11,479 nt of DNA, from assembly GCA_026645375.1 (NCBI GenBank), contig JAPFFX010000142.1:1-11479 (forward strand). Reading direction: 5' to 3'. Position numbers and translations under genes: made by a program. The notes below the pieces were generated by a model. That model made no database searches and was not told where the DNA came from. It saw only the letters and a list, made by a program, of their open reading frames with translations. This document shows positions 1 through 6,978 of this stretch, in pieces. The stretch comes from Citricoccus sp. WCRC_4 (lineage in GTDB: Bacteria; Actinomycetota; Actinomycetes; Actinomycetales; Micrococcaceae). Within the stretch, counting starts at the first letter, position 1; every line of letters begins with the position of its first letter.

Positions 1-25
1 CCATCGAGCCGCAAGGTGCCGTCGA

Positions 26-31
26 TAGCAT
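26..31 (+). promoter_or_regulatory. Possible -10 element upstream of the HAD-GH65 gene
   Basis: TAGCAT fits the actinobacterial -10 pattern TANNNT and would start a transcript near position 38, leaving a leader of about 67 nt before the chosen start codon. No convincing -35 box is visible; the window begins too close upstream to judge. The same hexamer is the best -10 candidate of the permease on the other strand. This is a weak call based on pattern only. Confidence 0.25.
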
Positions 32-104
32 GACCCGCAAGGCTCCGCGCGGGCCACCCGTCCACACGACCGTCCGAGGACCATCCGAGGAACAGGAAGA
101 CTGC

Positions 105-3100
105 ATGCACCCCCTGACCAAGCCCGTCACCCTGACCGGGCCGGCCCGACGTCACACGCTCCGCCACTTCCGTGCCGTGGTCTTCGACATGGACGGCGTG
201 GTCACGGACACCGCCGGAGTGCATGCCCAGGCGTGGAAGGACCTGTTCGACTCGTCGATCAAGGCGGTCGGGGCACTGCCGCAGAACGTCGCCGCGGTGC
301 AGGCCGATCCGGCCCGCCTGCGCCCCTTCGACGCCGCGAGCGACTACCTCGCCCACGTGGACGGCAAGCCCCGCGAGGACGGGGTGCGCTCGTTCTTCGC
401 CTCGCGCGGCCTGGTCATCCCGGAGGCGGCCGCTGCCGTCGGCCCGGACGGCGAGCCGGTGCCCGTGGCACCGCTGGCGGACCCGCCGGCCGCCCCCGGC
501 CGGGACGGGCACCTCACCGTGCAGGCCCTCGCGGCGAAGAAGCAGGGCTTCTTCGAGGACGTGCTGGCCCGGGACGGCGTCCGGGTCTTCCCCGAGGCCC
601 TCGAGCTGCTGACGCGGTTGCGCTACGAGGCGGTGCCCACCGCGCTGGTGACCTCCTCCCGGAACTCGACGGCGGTGCTCAGCGCCGGGCACGTCCAGCG
701 GCTGTTCGACGTGGTGGTGGACGGCAACACGGCGATCGAGCTGGGACTGCCCGGCAAGCCGGACCCGGCCATGTTCCACCTCGCGGCCCAGGAGCTCGGG
801 GTCGAGCCCGCCGATGCGATCGTGCTCGAGGACGCCGCCTCCGGGGTCCAGGCGGCTCGCGACGGCGGCTTCGGGCTGGTGGTCGGCGTGGACCGGGGAC
901 AGGATCCCGAGCGCCTCAAGCGGGCCGGGGCCGACGTGGTGGTGGAGGACTTCACCGAGCTGCAGCTGGACCAGCGCACCACCCGCCCGTTCGACCCGGC
1001 CTGGGTGCTCGCCTACGACGACTACGACCCGGCCGAGGAGGGCGCCCGGGAGGCGCTGTGCACCCTGGCCAACGGCTACTGGGGCACCCGCGGGTCCATC
1101 CCCGGCACCACCGCCGACCCCGTCCACTACCCGGGCACCTACCTGGCCGGGATCTTCAACCGGCTGGAGTCCACGGTCCAGGGCCGCACGGTGGAGACCG
1201 AGCACATGGTCAACAGCCCGGACTGGACCTACCTGCGGGTGACCCTGCCCGGCGGGGACGAGCTGCTGCCGGACAACCCGGACATGATCTCCTACCGCCA
1301 GGAGCTGGACCTGCGCCGGGGCCTGCTGACCCGCACCACCCGGTTCCGGGACCGGCACGGCCGCACCACGCGCGTGACCACCCGGCAGTTCCAGTCCTTC
1401 GCCGGTCACCACCTGGCGGCCCTGGAGCTGACGGTCGAGGCGGAGGACTGGTCCGGCCGCGCCACGGTCCGGTCGATGATCGACGGCCGGGTGGCCAACC
1501 AGAACGTGTCCGATGACCGCGGGCTGTCCGCCCACCACTGGGAGCCGGTGCAGTCCCGCGAGCTGGACGGCGAGACCGTGCTGCTCGAGACCGTGACCAC
1601 CCAGTCCCGCGTGCACGTGGCCCTGGCCGCCCGCACCCGCTTCCAGTCCCCCGCGGACGCCGCGGAGCCCATCCGGACCCCTGTCGAGCTCGGTGCGATG
1701 GTGGCCGGCCATGACATCGAGATCGAACTGGCCGAGGGCGTGCCGGTGATGTTCGACAAGATCGTGGCCGCGTCCAACACGCACGACCACGCCGTCTCCA
1801 CCGTGTGGCACAACGCGGCCAAGCGGATCGAGCGGACCGGGTCCTTCCGGCAGCTGCTGACCTACCACGAGGAGATGTGGGGCATCAACTGGAACCGCTT
1901 CGCCGTGAAGCTGGAGCCGATCCAGGAACAGCCCGAGATCATGCCCGAGGCCTTCAGCGGCCTGTACGGGTTCCTGGGCGCCAACCAGCGCCACCAGCTG
2001 GCCCTGAACCTGCACACCTTCCACGTGCTGCAGACCTCCTTCGGCTCCCGCCGGGACCTCGACGCCGGGCTCGGTGCCCGGGGCCTGCACGGCGAGGGCT
2101 ACCGGGGCCACGTCTTCTGGGACGAGATCTTCGTCTACCCGATGCTCACCCTGCGCCGTCCCGAACTGACGCGCGGACTGCTGATGTACCGCTACCGGCG
2201 CCTGGGCGAGGCCCGGGCCAACGCCCGAGCGGAGGGCTTCCAGGGCGCCATGTTCCCCTGGCAGTCCGGGTCGGACGGCCGGGAGGAGACGCCCACCGAG
2301 CTGTGGAACCCGCGGTCCCAGATGTGGATGCCGGACAATTCGCACAACCAGCGCCACGTCTCCCTCGCGGTGGCGTACTCGGTCCTGCGCTACATCGAGG
2401 CCACGCGGGACCACACCTTCATCTCCGACTACGGGGCGGAGATGCTGGTGGAGATCAGCCGCTTCTTCGTCTCGATGATCCACTACAACGAGGACCGGGG
2501 ACAGTACGAGCTCCACGGCGTGATGGGCCCGGACGAGTACCACGACGGCTACCCGGACACCCCCGGCTCGGGGCTGCGGAACAACGCCTACACGAACGTG
2601 CTGCTGTCCTGGGTGCTGTCCGAGACGGTGCGCCTGGTGCGGTGGCTGGACGGGTTGGACGACCCGCTGACCGAGTGGCTGGACGTGTTCCAGGACGAGC
2701 TGGACCTCTGGGAGCAGATCAGCCTGAAGCTGCGGGTGCCCTTCCATGAGGGCGGGGTGATGAGCCAGTTCGACGGCTACGAGGACCTCGAGGAGTTCGA
2801 CTGGGACCACTACCGGGACAGGTACGGCAACATCGGCCGGCTGGACCTGATCCTGCAGGCCGAGGGTGACTCGACCAACCGGTACAAGCTCTCCAAGCAG
2901 GCGGACGTGCTCATGCTCGCCTACCTGTTCTCCTCCGAGGAGCTCCAGGACATCCTGCACCGGATGGGCTACCACTTCACCTCGGAGGAGTTCTCCGCCA
3001 CGGTGGAGTACTACCTGGCCCGCACCTCGCACGGTTCCACGCTGTCCCGGCTGGTGCACGGCTGGGTGGCCGCCCGCACCGACCGCTCCAGTTCCTGGCG

Positions 3101-3527
3101 ACTGTTCGCCGAGGCCCTGGAGGCGGACCTGTCCGACACCCAGGGCGGCACCACCCGGGAGGGCATCCACCTGGGCGCGATGGCCGGCACGGTGGACATG
3201 GTGATCCGCTGCTATGCCGGGGTGGAGACCCGTTCGGACACCCTGTGGCTGCACCCCCTGCTGCCGCTGGAGGCCTCGGGCGTGCAGTTCACCATCCGCT
3301 ACCGCAAGCAGCCGCTGAGCGTGCGCATCACGCAGTACTGCATCACGCTGGAGCTGCTGGAGGGTTCGGCGCGGCCGATCAACCTCAACGTGGAGGGCCG
3401 GGAGAAGACCATGCACCCGGGCGAGAAGTGGACCGTGCCGCTGCTGAACCGGCACCCGTCCCTGACCGCCTCGGTGGACCCGATGGCCTGCGTCTCCCCG
3501 GACGCCAACCGCCTCGGGATCCTGTGA
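105..3527 (+). CDS. Fused beta-phosphoglucomutase-type HAD / GH65 disaccharide phosphorylase
   Basis: This 1140-aa cytosolic protein joins two enzymes. Residues about 24-290 are a HAD phosphatase/mutase domain: nucleophile and acid-base pair D28-M-D30, Ser/Thr motif VTSS near 183, K218 in GKPDP and E242-D243 in LEDA, as in beta-phosphoglucomutases. From about 297 it is glycoside hydrolase family 65: FWDEIF (D673), the presumed general acid E811 in GPDEYH, KQADVL (K931) and phosphate-site HGSTLS (H976). GH65 phosphorylases cleave alpha-glucodisaccharides such as maltose, trehalose or kojibiose with inversion, giving beta-glucose 1-phosphate, which the HAD domain would turn into glucose 6-phosphate. 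The substrate cannot be told from sequence. Mycobacteria carry the two parts as adjacent genes (Rv3400/Rv3401). I chose the ATG at 105 because AGGAAG lies just upstream; an in-frame ATG at 30 adds 25 unlikely residues. A Pro/Ala-rich insert lies at roughly 106-140. The stop overlaps the next start. Confidence 0.93.
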   Translation: MHPLTKPVTLTGPARRHTLRHFRAVVFDMDGVVTDTAGVHAQAWKDLFDSSIKAVGALPQNVAAVQADPARLRPFDAASDYLAHVDGKPREDGVRSFFASRGLVIPEAAAAVGPDGEPVPVAPLADPPAAPGRDGHLTVQALAAKKQGFFEDVLARDGVRVFPEALELLTRLRYEAVPTALVTSSRNSTAVLSAGHVQRLFDVVVDGNTAIELGLPGKPDPAMFHLAAQELGVEPADAIVLEDAASGVQAARDGGFGLVVGVDRGQDPERLKRAGADVVVEDFTELQLDQRTTRPFDPAWVLAYDDYDPAEEGAREALCTLANGYWGTRGSIPGTTADPVHYPGTYLAGIFNRLESTVQGRTVETEHMVNSPDWTYLRVTLPGGDELLPDNPDMISYRQELDLRRGLLTRTTRFRDRHGRTTRVTTRQFQSFAGHHLAALELTVEAEDWSGRATVRSMIDGRVANQNVSDDRGLSAHHWEPVQSRELDGETVLLETVTTQSRVHVALAARTRFQSPADAAEPIRTPVELGAMVAGHDIEIELAEGVPVMFDKIVAASNTHDHAVSTVWHNAAKRIERTGSFRQLLTYHEEMWGINWNRFAVKLEPIQEQPEIMPEAFSGLYGFLGANQRHQLALNLHTFHVLQTSFGSRRDLDAGLGARGLHGEGYRGHVFWDEIFVYPMLTLRRPELTRGLLMYRYRRLGEARANARAEGFQGAMFPWQSGSDGREETPTELWNPRSQMWMPDNSHNQRHVSLAVAYSVLRYIEATRDHTFISDYGAEMLVEISRFFVSMIHYNEDRGQYELHGVMGPDEYHDGYPDTPGSGLRNNAYTNVLLSWVLSETVRLVRWLDGLDDPLTEWLDVFQDELDLWEQISLKLRVPFHEGGVMSQFDGYEDLEEFDWDHYRDRYGNIGRLDLILQAEGDSTNRYKLSKQADVLMLAYLFSSEELQDILHRMGYHFTSEEFSATVEYYLARTSHGSTLSRLVHGWVAARTDRSSSWRLFAEALEADLSDTQGGTTREGIHLGAMAGTVDMVIRCYAGVETRSDTLWLHPLLPLEASGVQFTIRYRKQPLSVRITQYCITLELLEGSARPINLNVEGREKTMHPGEKWTVPLLNRHPSLTASVDPMACVSPDANRLGIL

Positions 3528-4663
3528 TGAGCGGTGTGACCGCCCTCCTGGGCGACCGGGTCGTCGTCGCCGCGCCGATGGCCGGCGGCCCGTCCACCTG
3601 GCAGCTCGCCGCCGCCGTGGCCCGGGCGGGCGGGATCGGCTTCCTCGCGGCGGGGATGCGCCCGGTCCGGCAGCTCGTGCAGGACGTGGCCAGCACCCGC
3701 GGCGCCCTGGAGGGGCTGGACCACGCGGTCTTCGGGGTCAACCTCTTCGTCCCCGAACCGGCGAACACCGCCGTCCCCGGGGACCGGAAGGCACCGGGGT
3801 CTCCGGCCCGACGCCGGCGCGCCGAGTCGGTGCGCCGGTACCGTTCCAGCCTGCTCGCCGAGGCCCGGCGCCTGGGCGCGGAGCTGCCGGGACCGGAGGC
3901 CCTCGACCCGGACGCGATGGACGGCTGGGAGGCCAAGCTCGAGGCGGCCGAGGCCGGTGCCTGGCCCCTGGTGACCTTCACCTTCGGTCTGCCGGAGGCG
4001 TCCGTGTTCGACCGCCTGCACGCCGCCGGCTCGGTGCTGGGGGTGACCGTGACCAGTGCTGCCGAGGCGGCCCGCGCCCTCGACCACGGGGCGGACGTGC
4101 TCTGCGTCCAGGGCCCGGAGGCCGGCGGTCACCGTTCGGTGCACGACCCCGCCGCTGCGCCCGGCACCACGCCCCTGATGACCCTGATCGCCGAGGTGCG
4201 GGCCGCCGTCGGGACCGGGACCGGGCAGGAGGTCCCGCTGTGGGCGGCCGGCGGGATCATGGACGCCGCCGGCGTGCGCGGGGTCCTGGACGCGGGCGCG
4301 GCGGCGGCGCAGTGCGGCACGGCGTTCCTGCTCGCGGGGGAGGCGGGGACCTCACCGCTGCAGCGCGCCGCCCTGGAGCGGTCGGCGTCCGGAACGGGCT
4401 TCGCGCACCCGGACGGTTCGGCGCGGACCGCGCTGACCCGCGCCTACTCCGGCCGCTGGGCCCGTGGACTGGACAACCGGTTCATGCGCGAGCACGCGGA
4501 CGCCCCGGCCGCCTACCCGGAGGTCAATGCCCTCACCGCGCCGCTGCGCCAGGCGGCCACCGCGGCCGGTGACGTGGAGTCGGTGAGCCTGTGGGCCGGC
4601 GTCGGGGCCGCGCGGGTGCGCGCCGCCCCGGCCGCGGAGATCGTGCGGGACCTGACGCCCTGA
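3527..4663 (+). CDS. Nitronate monooxygenase (2-nitropropane dioxygenase-like) FMN enzyme
   Basis: The 378-aa product is a TIM-barrel flavoprotein of the nitronate monooxygenase family. These enzymes use FMN and O2 to oxidise alkyl nitronates, such as propionate 3-nitronate, to carbonyl compounds and nitrite. Visible motifs are the N-terminal VAAPMAGGPST strand (flavin site), FGVNLFVP, the GPEAGGHRS segment with the family's active-site His (H202), AAGGI (residues 240-244, phosphate binding) and QCGTAFL (262-268). Length is normal for the family. The ATG overlaps the stop of the HAD-GH65 gene in the arrangement TGATG, so translation is probably coupled. No metabolic link between the two proteins is obvious. 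Residues about 83-115 form an Arg/Pro-rich stretch that may be a loop specific to this lineage. Family assignment is firm; the true substrate is unknown, since many members are uncharacterised. Confidence 0.9.
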   Translation: MSGVTALLGDRVVVAAPMAGGPSTWQLAAAVARAGGIGFLAAGMRPVRQLVQDVASTRGALEGLDHAVFGVNLFVPEPANTAVPGDRKAPGSPARRRRAESVRRYRSSLLAEARRLGAELPGPEALDPDAMDGWEAKLEAAEAGAWPLVTFTFGLPEASVFDRLHAAGSVLGVTVTSAAEAARALDHGADVLCVQGPEAGGHRSVHDPAAAPGTTPLMTLIAEVRAAVGTGTGQEVPLWAAGGIMDAAGVRGVLDAGAAAAQCGTAFLLAGEAGTSPLQRAALERSASGTGFAHPDGSARTALTRAYSGRWARGLDNRFMREHADAPAAYPEVNALTAPLRQAATAAGDVESVSLWAGVGAARVRAAPAAEIVRDLTP

Positions 4664-4687
4664 CCCGGCGCGCATGCCCCGGGTCAG
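4660..4687 (+). terminator. Hairpin at the end of the HAD-GH65/NMO operon
   Basis: CTGACCCGG (4660-4668) and CCGGGTCAG (4679-4687) form a perfect 9-bp stem with a 10-nt loop; the left arm contains the TGA stop of the monooxygenase gene. No T tract follows, which is common for actinobacterial stem-loop terminators, so termination is inferred from position. A further palindrome, CCGGGCCCGG, lies just downstream. Confidence 0.55.
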
Positions 4688-4729
4688 CGCGCGAGCGCCG
4701 GGCCCGGGGCCTGTCCGAAGACCAGACCT

Positions 4730-4739
4730 GGGGATGACG
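4730..4739 (+). promoter_or_regulatory. GGATGAC-type half site upstream of the histidine kinase
   Basis: GGGGATGACG ends about 35 bp before the predicted transcript start of the kinase gene. The identical 10-mer occurs upstream of the response regulator, and GGATGAC forms one arm of a perfect inverted repeat upstream of the ABC operon. This position, beside the -35 region, would suit an activating response regulator. No clear partner half site is visible here. The binding role is inference. Confidence 0.35.
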
Positions 4740-4760
4740 CGGCGGCCGCCCGGACCGGCC

Positions 4761-4766
4761 TAGGGT
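4761..4766 (+). promoter_or_regulatory. -10 element of a probable leaderless promoter for the kinase
   Basis: TAGGGT fits TANNNT and ends 8 nt before the GTG start, so transcription should begin at or within a couple of bases of the start codon. No properly spaced Shine-Dalgarno sequence precedes the GTG; the G-rich run AGGGTGGG is better read as part of the promoter. No good -35 box is seen at 17 nt, which would fit activator dependence. Confidence 0.45.
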
Positions 4767-4774
4767 GGGACACC

Positions 4775-6055
4775 GTGAATCCCCTGCGCCGCGTCGACAC
4801 CTGGTTCCGCAGCCACCCGATCCTCATGGACGTGCTGGTCACCTGCCTGCTGGTGTTGTTCATCCCCCCACTGGCGGTCGGGGCGGTGGCACCGGTCTCC
4901 GGGGGCGTGGACGGCTTCTGGCCGTGGCAGCTCTTCGCCTTCCTCTGTGCCGTGGGCCAGTTGGCCCCGTGGGCGATCCGCCGGTGGAAGCCGGTCCTGT
5001 CCGCCGGGATCGTGGTGTTCTTCTGCGTGCTGCAGCTGGTGTTCGGGGCGGACCTGCTGCCCTCGCTCATCGCCGTCCCGATGACCGTGCACAACCTGGC
5101 CGCCCACGGGCCGCGCTGGGCCTCCTTCGCCGGTCTCGGCACGGCCCTGACCGGTGCGGTCCTCAACGGGATCAAGGTCGCCTACGCGCCGGCTCCTCCC
5201 TACAGCCCCGATGCGGCGGCCGTCATGGACAACGGGTCCGGTTTCGCGGGACAGCCCGCCGGCGAACTGGCCGTCATCGCCTCGGCCATCGCGATCGCCT
5301 GCGCGGCGATCGTGCTGGCGGCCTGGGCGTTCGGGGACCTGGCCCGGACCCGGCGGCTGGCACTGGAGCAGCTGCGGGACCGAGCCCGGCAGCTCGAGGT
5401 CGAGGCCGCCCAGGAGCGGGCCCTGGCCGCCGCCGACGAACGCAACCACATCGCCCGCGAGATGCATGACATCGTCGCCCACTCGCTCCAGGTGATCATC
5501 ACCCAGGCCGATGGCGGCCGCTACGCCGGGGCGCAGGACCCGGCGGTCGCCGTCGGGACCCTGCAGACCATCTCGGACACCGGACGCCGCGCGCTGGGCG
5601 AGATGCGCCGGCTGCTGGGGGTGCTCCGCGGGCCGGAGGCGGTGGAGCTCCACCCGCAGCCGGGGCTGGCGGACGTGGACGACCTGGTGGAGACGATCCG
5701 GCTGACCGGGCTGGAGGTGGACTTCGCGGTCGAGGGGACGCCGCGCCGCGGGCTGCCGGCCGGTGGGGAGCTCGCCGCGTACCGCGCGGTCCAGGAGGCG
5801 CTGACCAACACGGTCCGCCACGGCGGCCCGCACGCCAGGGCCGTGGCCCGGCTGGGCTGGACGGCCCGGGGCCTGGAGATCTGCGTGGACGACGACGGCC
5901 GGGGCGCCGCCGCGGCCCCGCAGACCCGCGGTTCGGGCCAGGGGCTGGCGGGACTGCGCGAGCGGATCGGCCTGTTCGGCGGTTCCGTGACGGCCGCACC
6001 GCGCCAGGGCGGGGGCTTCAGCGTGCAGGCCACGGTGCCGTACCAGGAGGTCTGA
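4775..6055 (+). CDS. Membrane sensor histidine kinase, DesK/LiaS-like (HisKA_3 family)
   Basis: The 426-aa protein has an N-terminal membrane region with helices near residues 16-38, 51-68, 74-92, 94-110 and 115-133, a short probably exposed loop (about 135-162) and a last helix near 166-187. A charged, probably coiled-coil linker follows (RTRRLALEQLRDRARQLEVE). The dimerisation/phosphotransfer domain carries REMHDIVAHSL with phospho-acceptor H231. The GHKL ATPase domain shows the N box around N345 (EALTNTVRH), the DDDGRG box at 372-377 and the GQGLAGLRERI box. This is the architecture of kinases that pair with NarL/LuxR-type regulators, and such a gene follows. The signal is unknown; small-loop members of this type often sense the membrane or cell-envelope stress. 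The GTG start is chosen from the TAGGGT -10 element just upstream, and the gene is probably leaderless. Confidence 0.92.
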   Translation: MNPLRRVDTWFRSHPILMDVLVTCLLVLFIPPLAVGAVAPVSGGVDGFWPWQLFAFLCAVGQLAPWAIRRWKPVLSAGIVVFFCVLQLVFGADLLPSLIAVPMTVHNLAAHGPRWASFAGLGTALTGAVLNGIKVAYAPAPPYSPDAAAVMDNGSGFAGQPAGELAVIASAIAIACAAIVLAAWAFGDLARTRRLALEQLRDRARQLEVEAAQERALAAADERNHIAREMHDIVAHSLQVIITQADGGRYAGAQDPAVAVGTLQTISDTGRRALGEMRRLLGVLRGPEAVELHPQPGLADVDDLVETIRLTGLEVDFAVEGTPRRGLPAGGELAAYRAVQEALTNTVRHGGPHARAVARLGWTARGLEICVDDDGRGAAAAPQTRGSGQGLAGLRERIGLFGGSVTAAPRQGGGFSVQATVPYQEV

Positions 6056-6116
6056 GCCCGCGGGGCACGGCGGTCGACCGACCGTCATCGCCGAGAGGAC
6101 AGGTCCGTGCGGGCTC
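6054..6116 (+). terminator. Long stem-loop between kinase and regulator genes
   Basis: GAGCCC (6054-6059) pairs with GGGCTC (6111-6116), and GCACGG (6065-6070) pairs with CCGTGC (6105-6110), giving a 12-bp stem with a 5-nt bulge on the left side. The 34-nt apical region itself contains the palindrome CGGTCGACCG (6071-6080). The outer stem begins in the kinase stop codon. It may terminate or attenuate transcription between the two genes or act as a processing site. No T tract follows. The structure is seen; the function is inferred. Confidence 0.4.
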
Positions 6117-6122
6117 CCGGGG

Positions 6123-6159
6123 GGACATGTCCTGCCGGGGATGACGGATGTCCGATGAT
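6123..6159 (+). promoter_or_regulatory. Regulator promoter region: palindrome, GGATGAC site, -10 element
   Basis: This stretch holds a perfect 10-bp palindrome GGACATGTCC (6123-6132), then GGGGATGACG (6137-6146), identical to the word upstream of the kinase, then a -10-like GATGAT (6154-6159). Six bases separate that hexamer from the GTG at 6166, the spacing expected if transcription starts on the start codon. The hexamer keeps the A2 and T6 positions that matter most. An independent, possibly self-regulated promoter for the response regulator is the simplest reading. Confidence 0.4.
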
Positions 6160-6165
6160 GGAGGG

Positions 6166-6894
6166 GTGATCCCAGACCCCGCCCCGATCCGCGTCGCCCT
6201 CGTGGACGACCAGCAGCTGGTCCGCTCCGGACTGGGCATGCTCGTCAACTCCCAGCCGGACCTGGAGGTCGTCGGCGAGGCCTCGACGGGCCGGGAAGCC
6301 GTGGCCTCGCCCTCGGTCCGCGGCGCGGACGTCATCCTGATGGACGTCCGCATGCCCCAACTGGACGGCATCGCCGCCACCCGCGCCCTGCTCGGCGAGG
6401 GGGACGACGGCGGCCGCGCACCGGACGGGGTGGGTGCGGTGGACGGTCCGCGCGTCGTGGTGCTGACGACCTTCGACCTGGACGAATACGCACTGGAGGC
6501 GATCGAGGCCGGCGCCTCGGGGTTCCTGCTCAAGGACGCCCCACCCGAGGAGCTGCTGGCCGCCATCCGCACCGTGCACCGCGGGGATGCGGTCATCGCC
6601 CCCTCGACGACCCGCCGGCTGCTCGACCACATGGCGCCCACGCTGCGCCGGGACCACGCGGCCGGCCTCCGGCGGCAACGGGAGTCCGCCGCGGTGGACT
6701 CGCTGACCCCTCGGGAGCGTGAGGTGCTGGAACTCATGTCCCGAGGGGACTCGAACCAGGAGATCGCCACCGGGCTGTTCCTGTCCGAGGCCACGGTGAA
6801 GACCCACGTGGGGCGGGTCCTGGCCAAGCTCGGGGCACGGGACCGGGTGCAGGCCGTGGTCACCGCCTACCGGACCGGCGTGGCGAAGCCCTGA
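6166..6894 (+). CDS. Response regulator, NarL/LuxR family
   Basis: The 242-aa protein has an N-terminal receiver (IRVALVDDQ, acidic pair D14-D15; phospho-acceptor D60 in LMDVRMP; Thr pair in VVLTTFD; K123 in LLKDAPP) and a C-terminal LuxR helix-turn-helix (LTPREREVLELM through EATVKTHVGRVLAKL). It is the evident partner of the kinase upstream and would bind DNA as a phosphorylated dimer. The GTG at 6166 is preferred: it puts seven residues before the first receiver strand, as is usual, and sits 6 nt after a -10-like GATGAT. The only G-rich sequence touches the GTG and is too close to serve as a ribosome site. An ATG at 6148 would add six residues. An acidic/Gly-rich insert of about 15 residues (near 80-95, GEGDDGGRAPDG) separates helix 3 from strand 4 of the receiver. 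Likely targets are suggested by the GGATGAC words in this window. Confidence 0.92.
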   Translation: MIPDPAPIRVALVDDQQLVRSGLGMLVNSQPDLEVVGEASTGREAVASPSVRGADVILMDVRMPQLDGIAATRALLGEGDDGGRAPDGVGAVDGPRVVVLTTFDLDEYALEAIEAGASGFLLKDAPPEELLAAIRTVHRGDAVIAPSTTRRLLDHMAPTLRRDHAAGLRRQRESAAVDSLTPREREVLELMSRGDSNQEIATGLFLSEATVKTHVGRVLAKLGARDRVQAVVTAYRTGVAKP

Positions 6895-6901
6895 CCGGCA
6901 T

Positions 6902-6920
6902 CCCGGGTCTCGGCCCCGGG
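6902..6920 (+). terminator. Possible short terminator hairpin after the response regulator
   Basis: CCCGGG (6902-6907) and CCCGGG (6915-6920) can pair across a 7-nt loop just after the regulator stop. The arms are short and each is self-complementary, and there is no T tract, so this is a weak call. Confidence 0.25.
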
Positions 6921-6978
6921 CCCGCGACCTGACATGGTGTGCGGAGCAGTACCGACGAGGAGAAGAGGAGACCAGGCC

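Noticed and set aside
30..104. Earlier in-frame ATG extending the HAD-GH65 protein by 25 residues
   Set aside because: The ATG overlaps a -10-like TAGCAT, has no ribosome site, and the extra residues (Arg/Pro-rich) do not resemble the family; the ATG at 105 has a purine-rich site just upstream.
414..426. GTCATCCCGGAGG, a 13-base match to the ABC-operon operator candidate
   Set aside because: It lies inside the HAD coding region, lacks the second arm, and is made of common codons (Val-Ile-Pro-Glu); probably chance.
4760..6088. Long minus-strand open frame of over 400 codons opposite the kinase
   Set aside because: Its translation is Arg/Gly/His/Pro-rich without domains and the plus-strand frame has clear kinase motifs; long antisense frames are expected in DNA this GC-rich.
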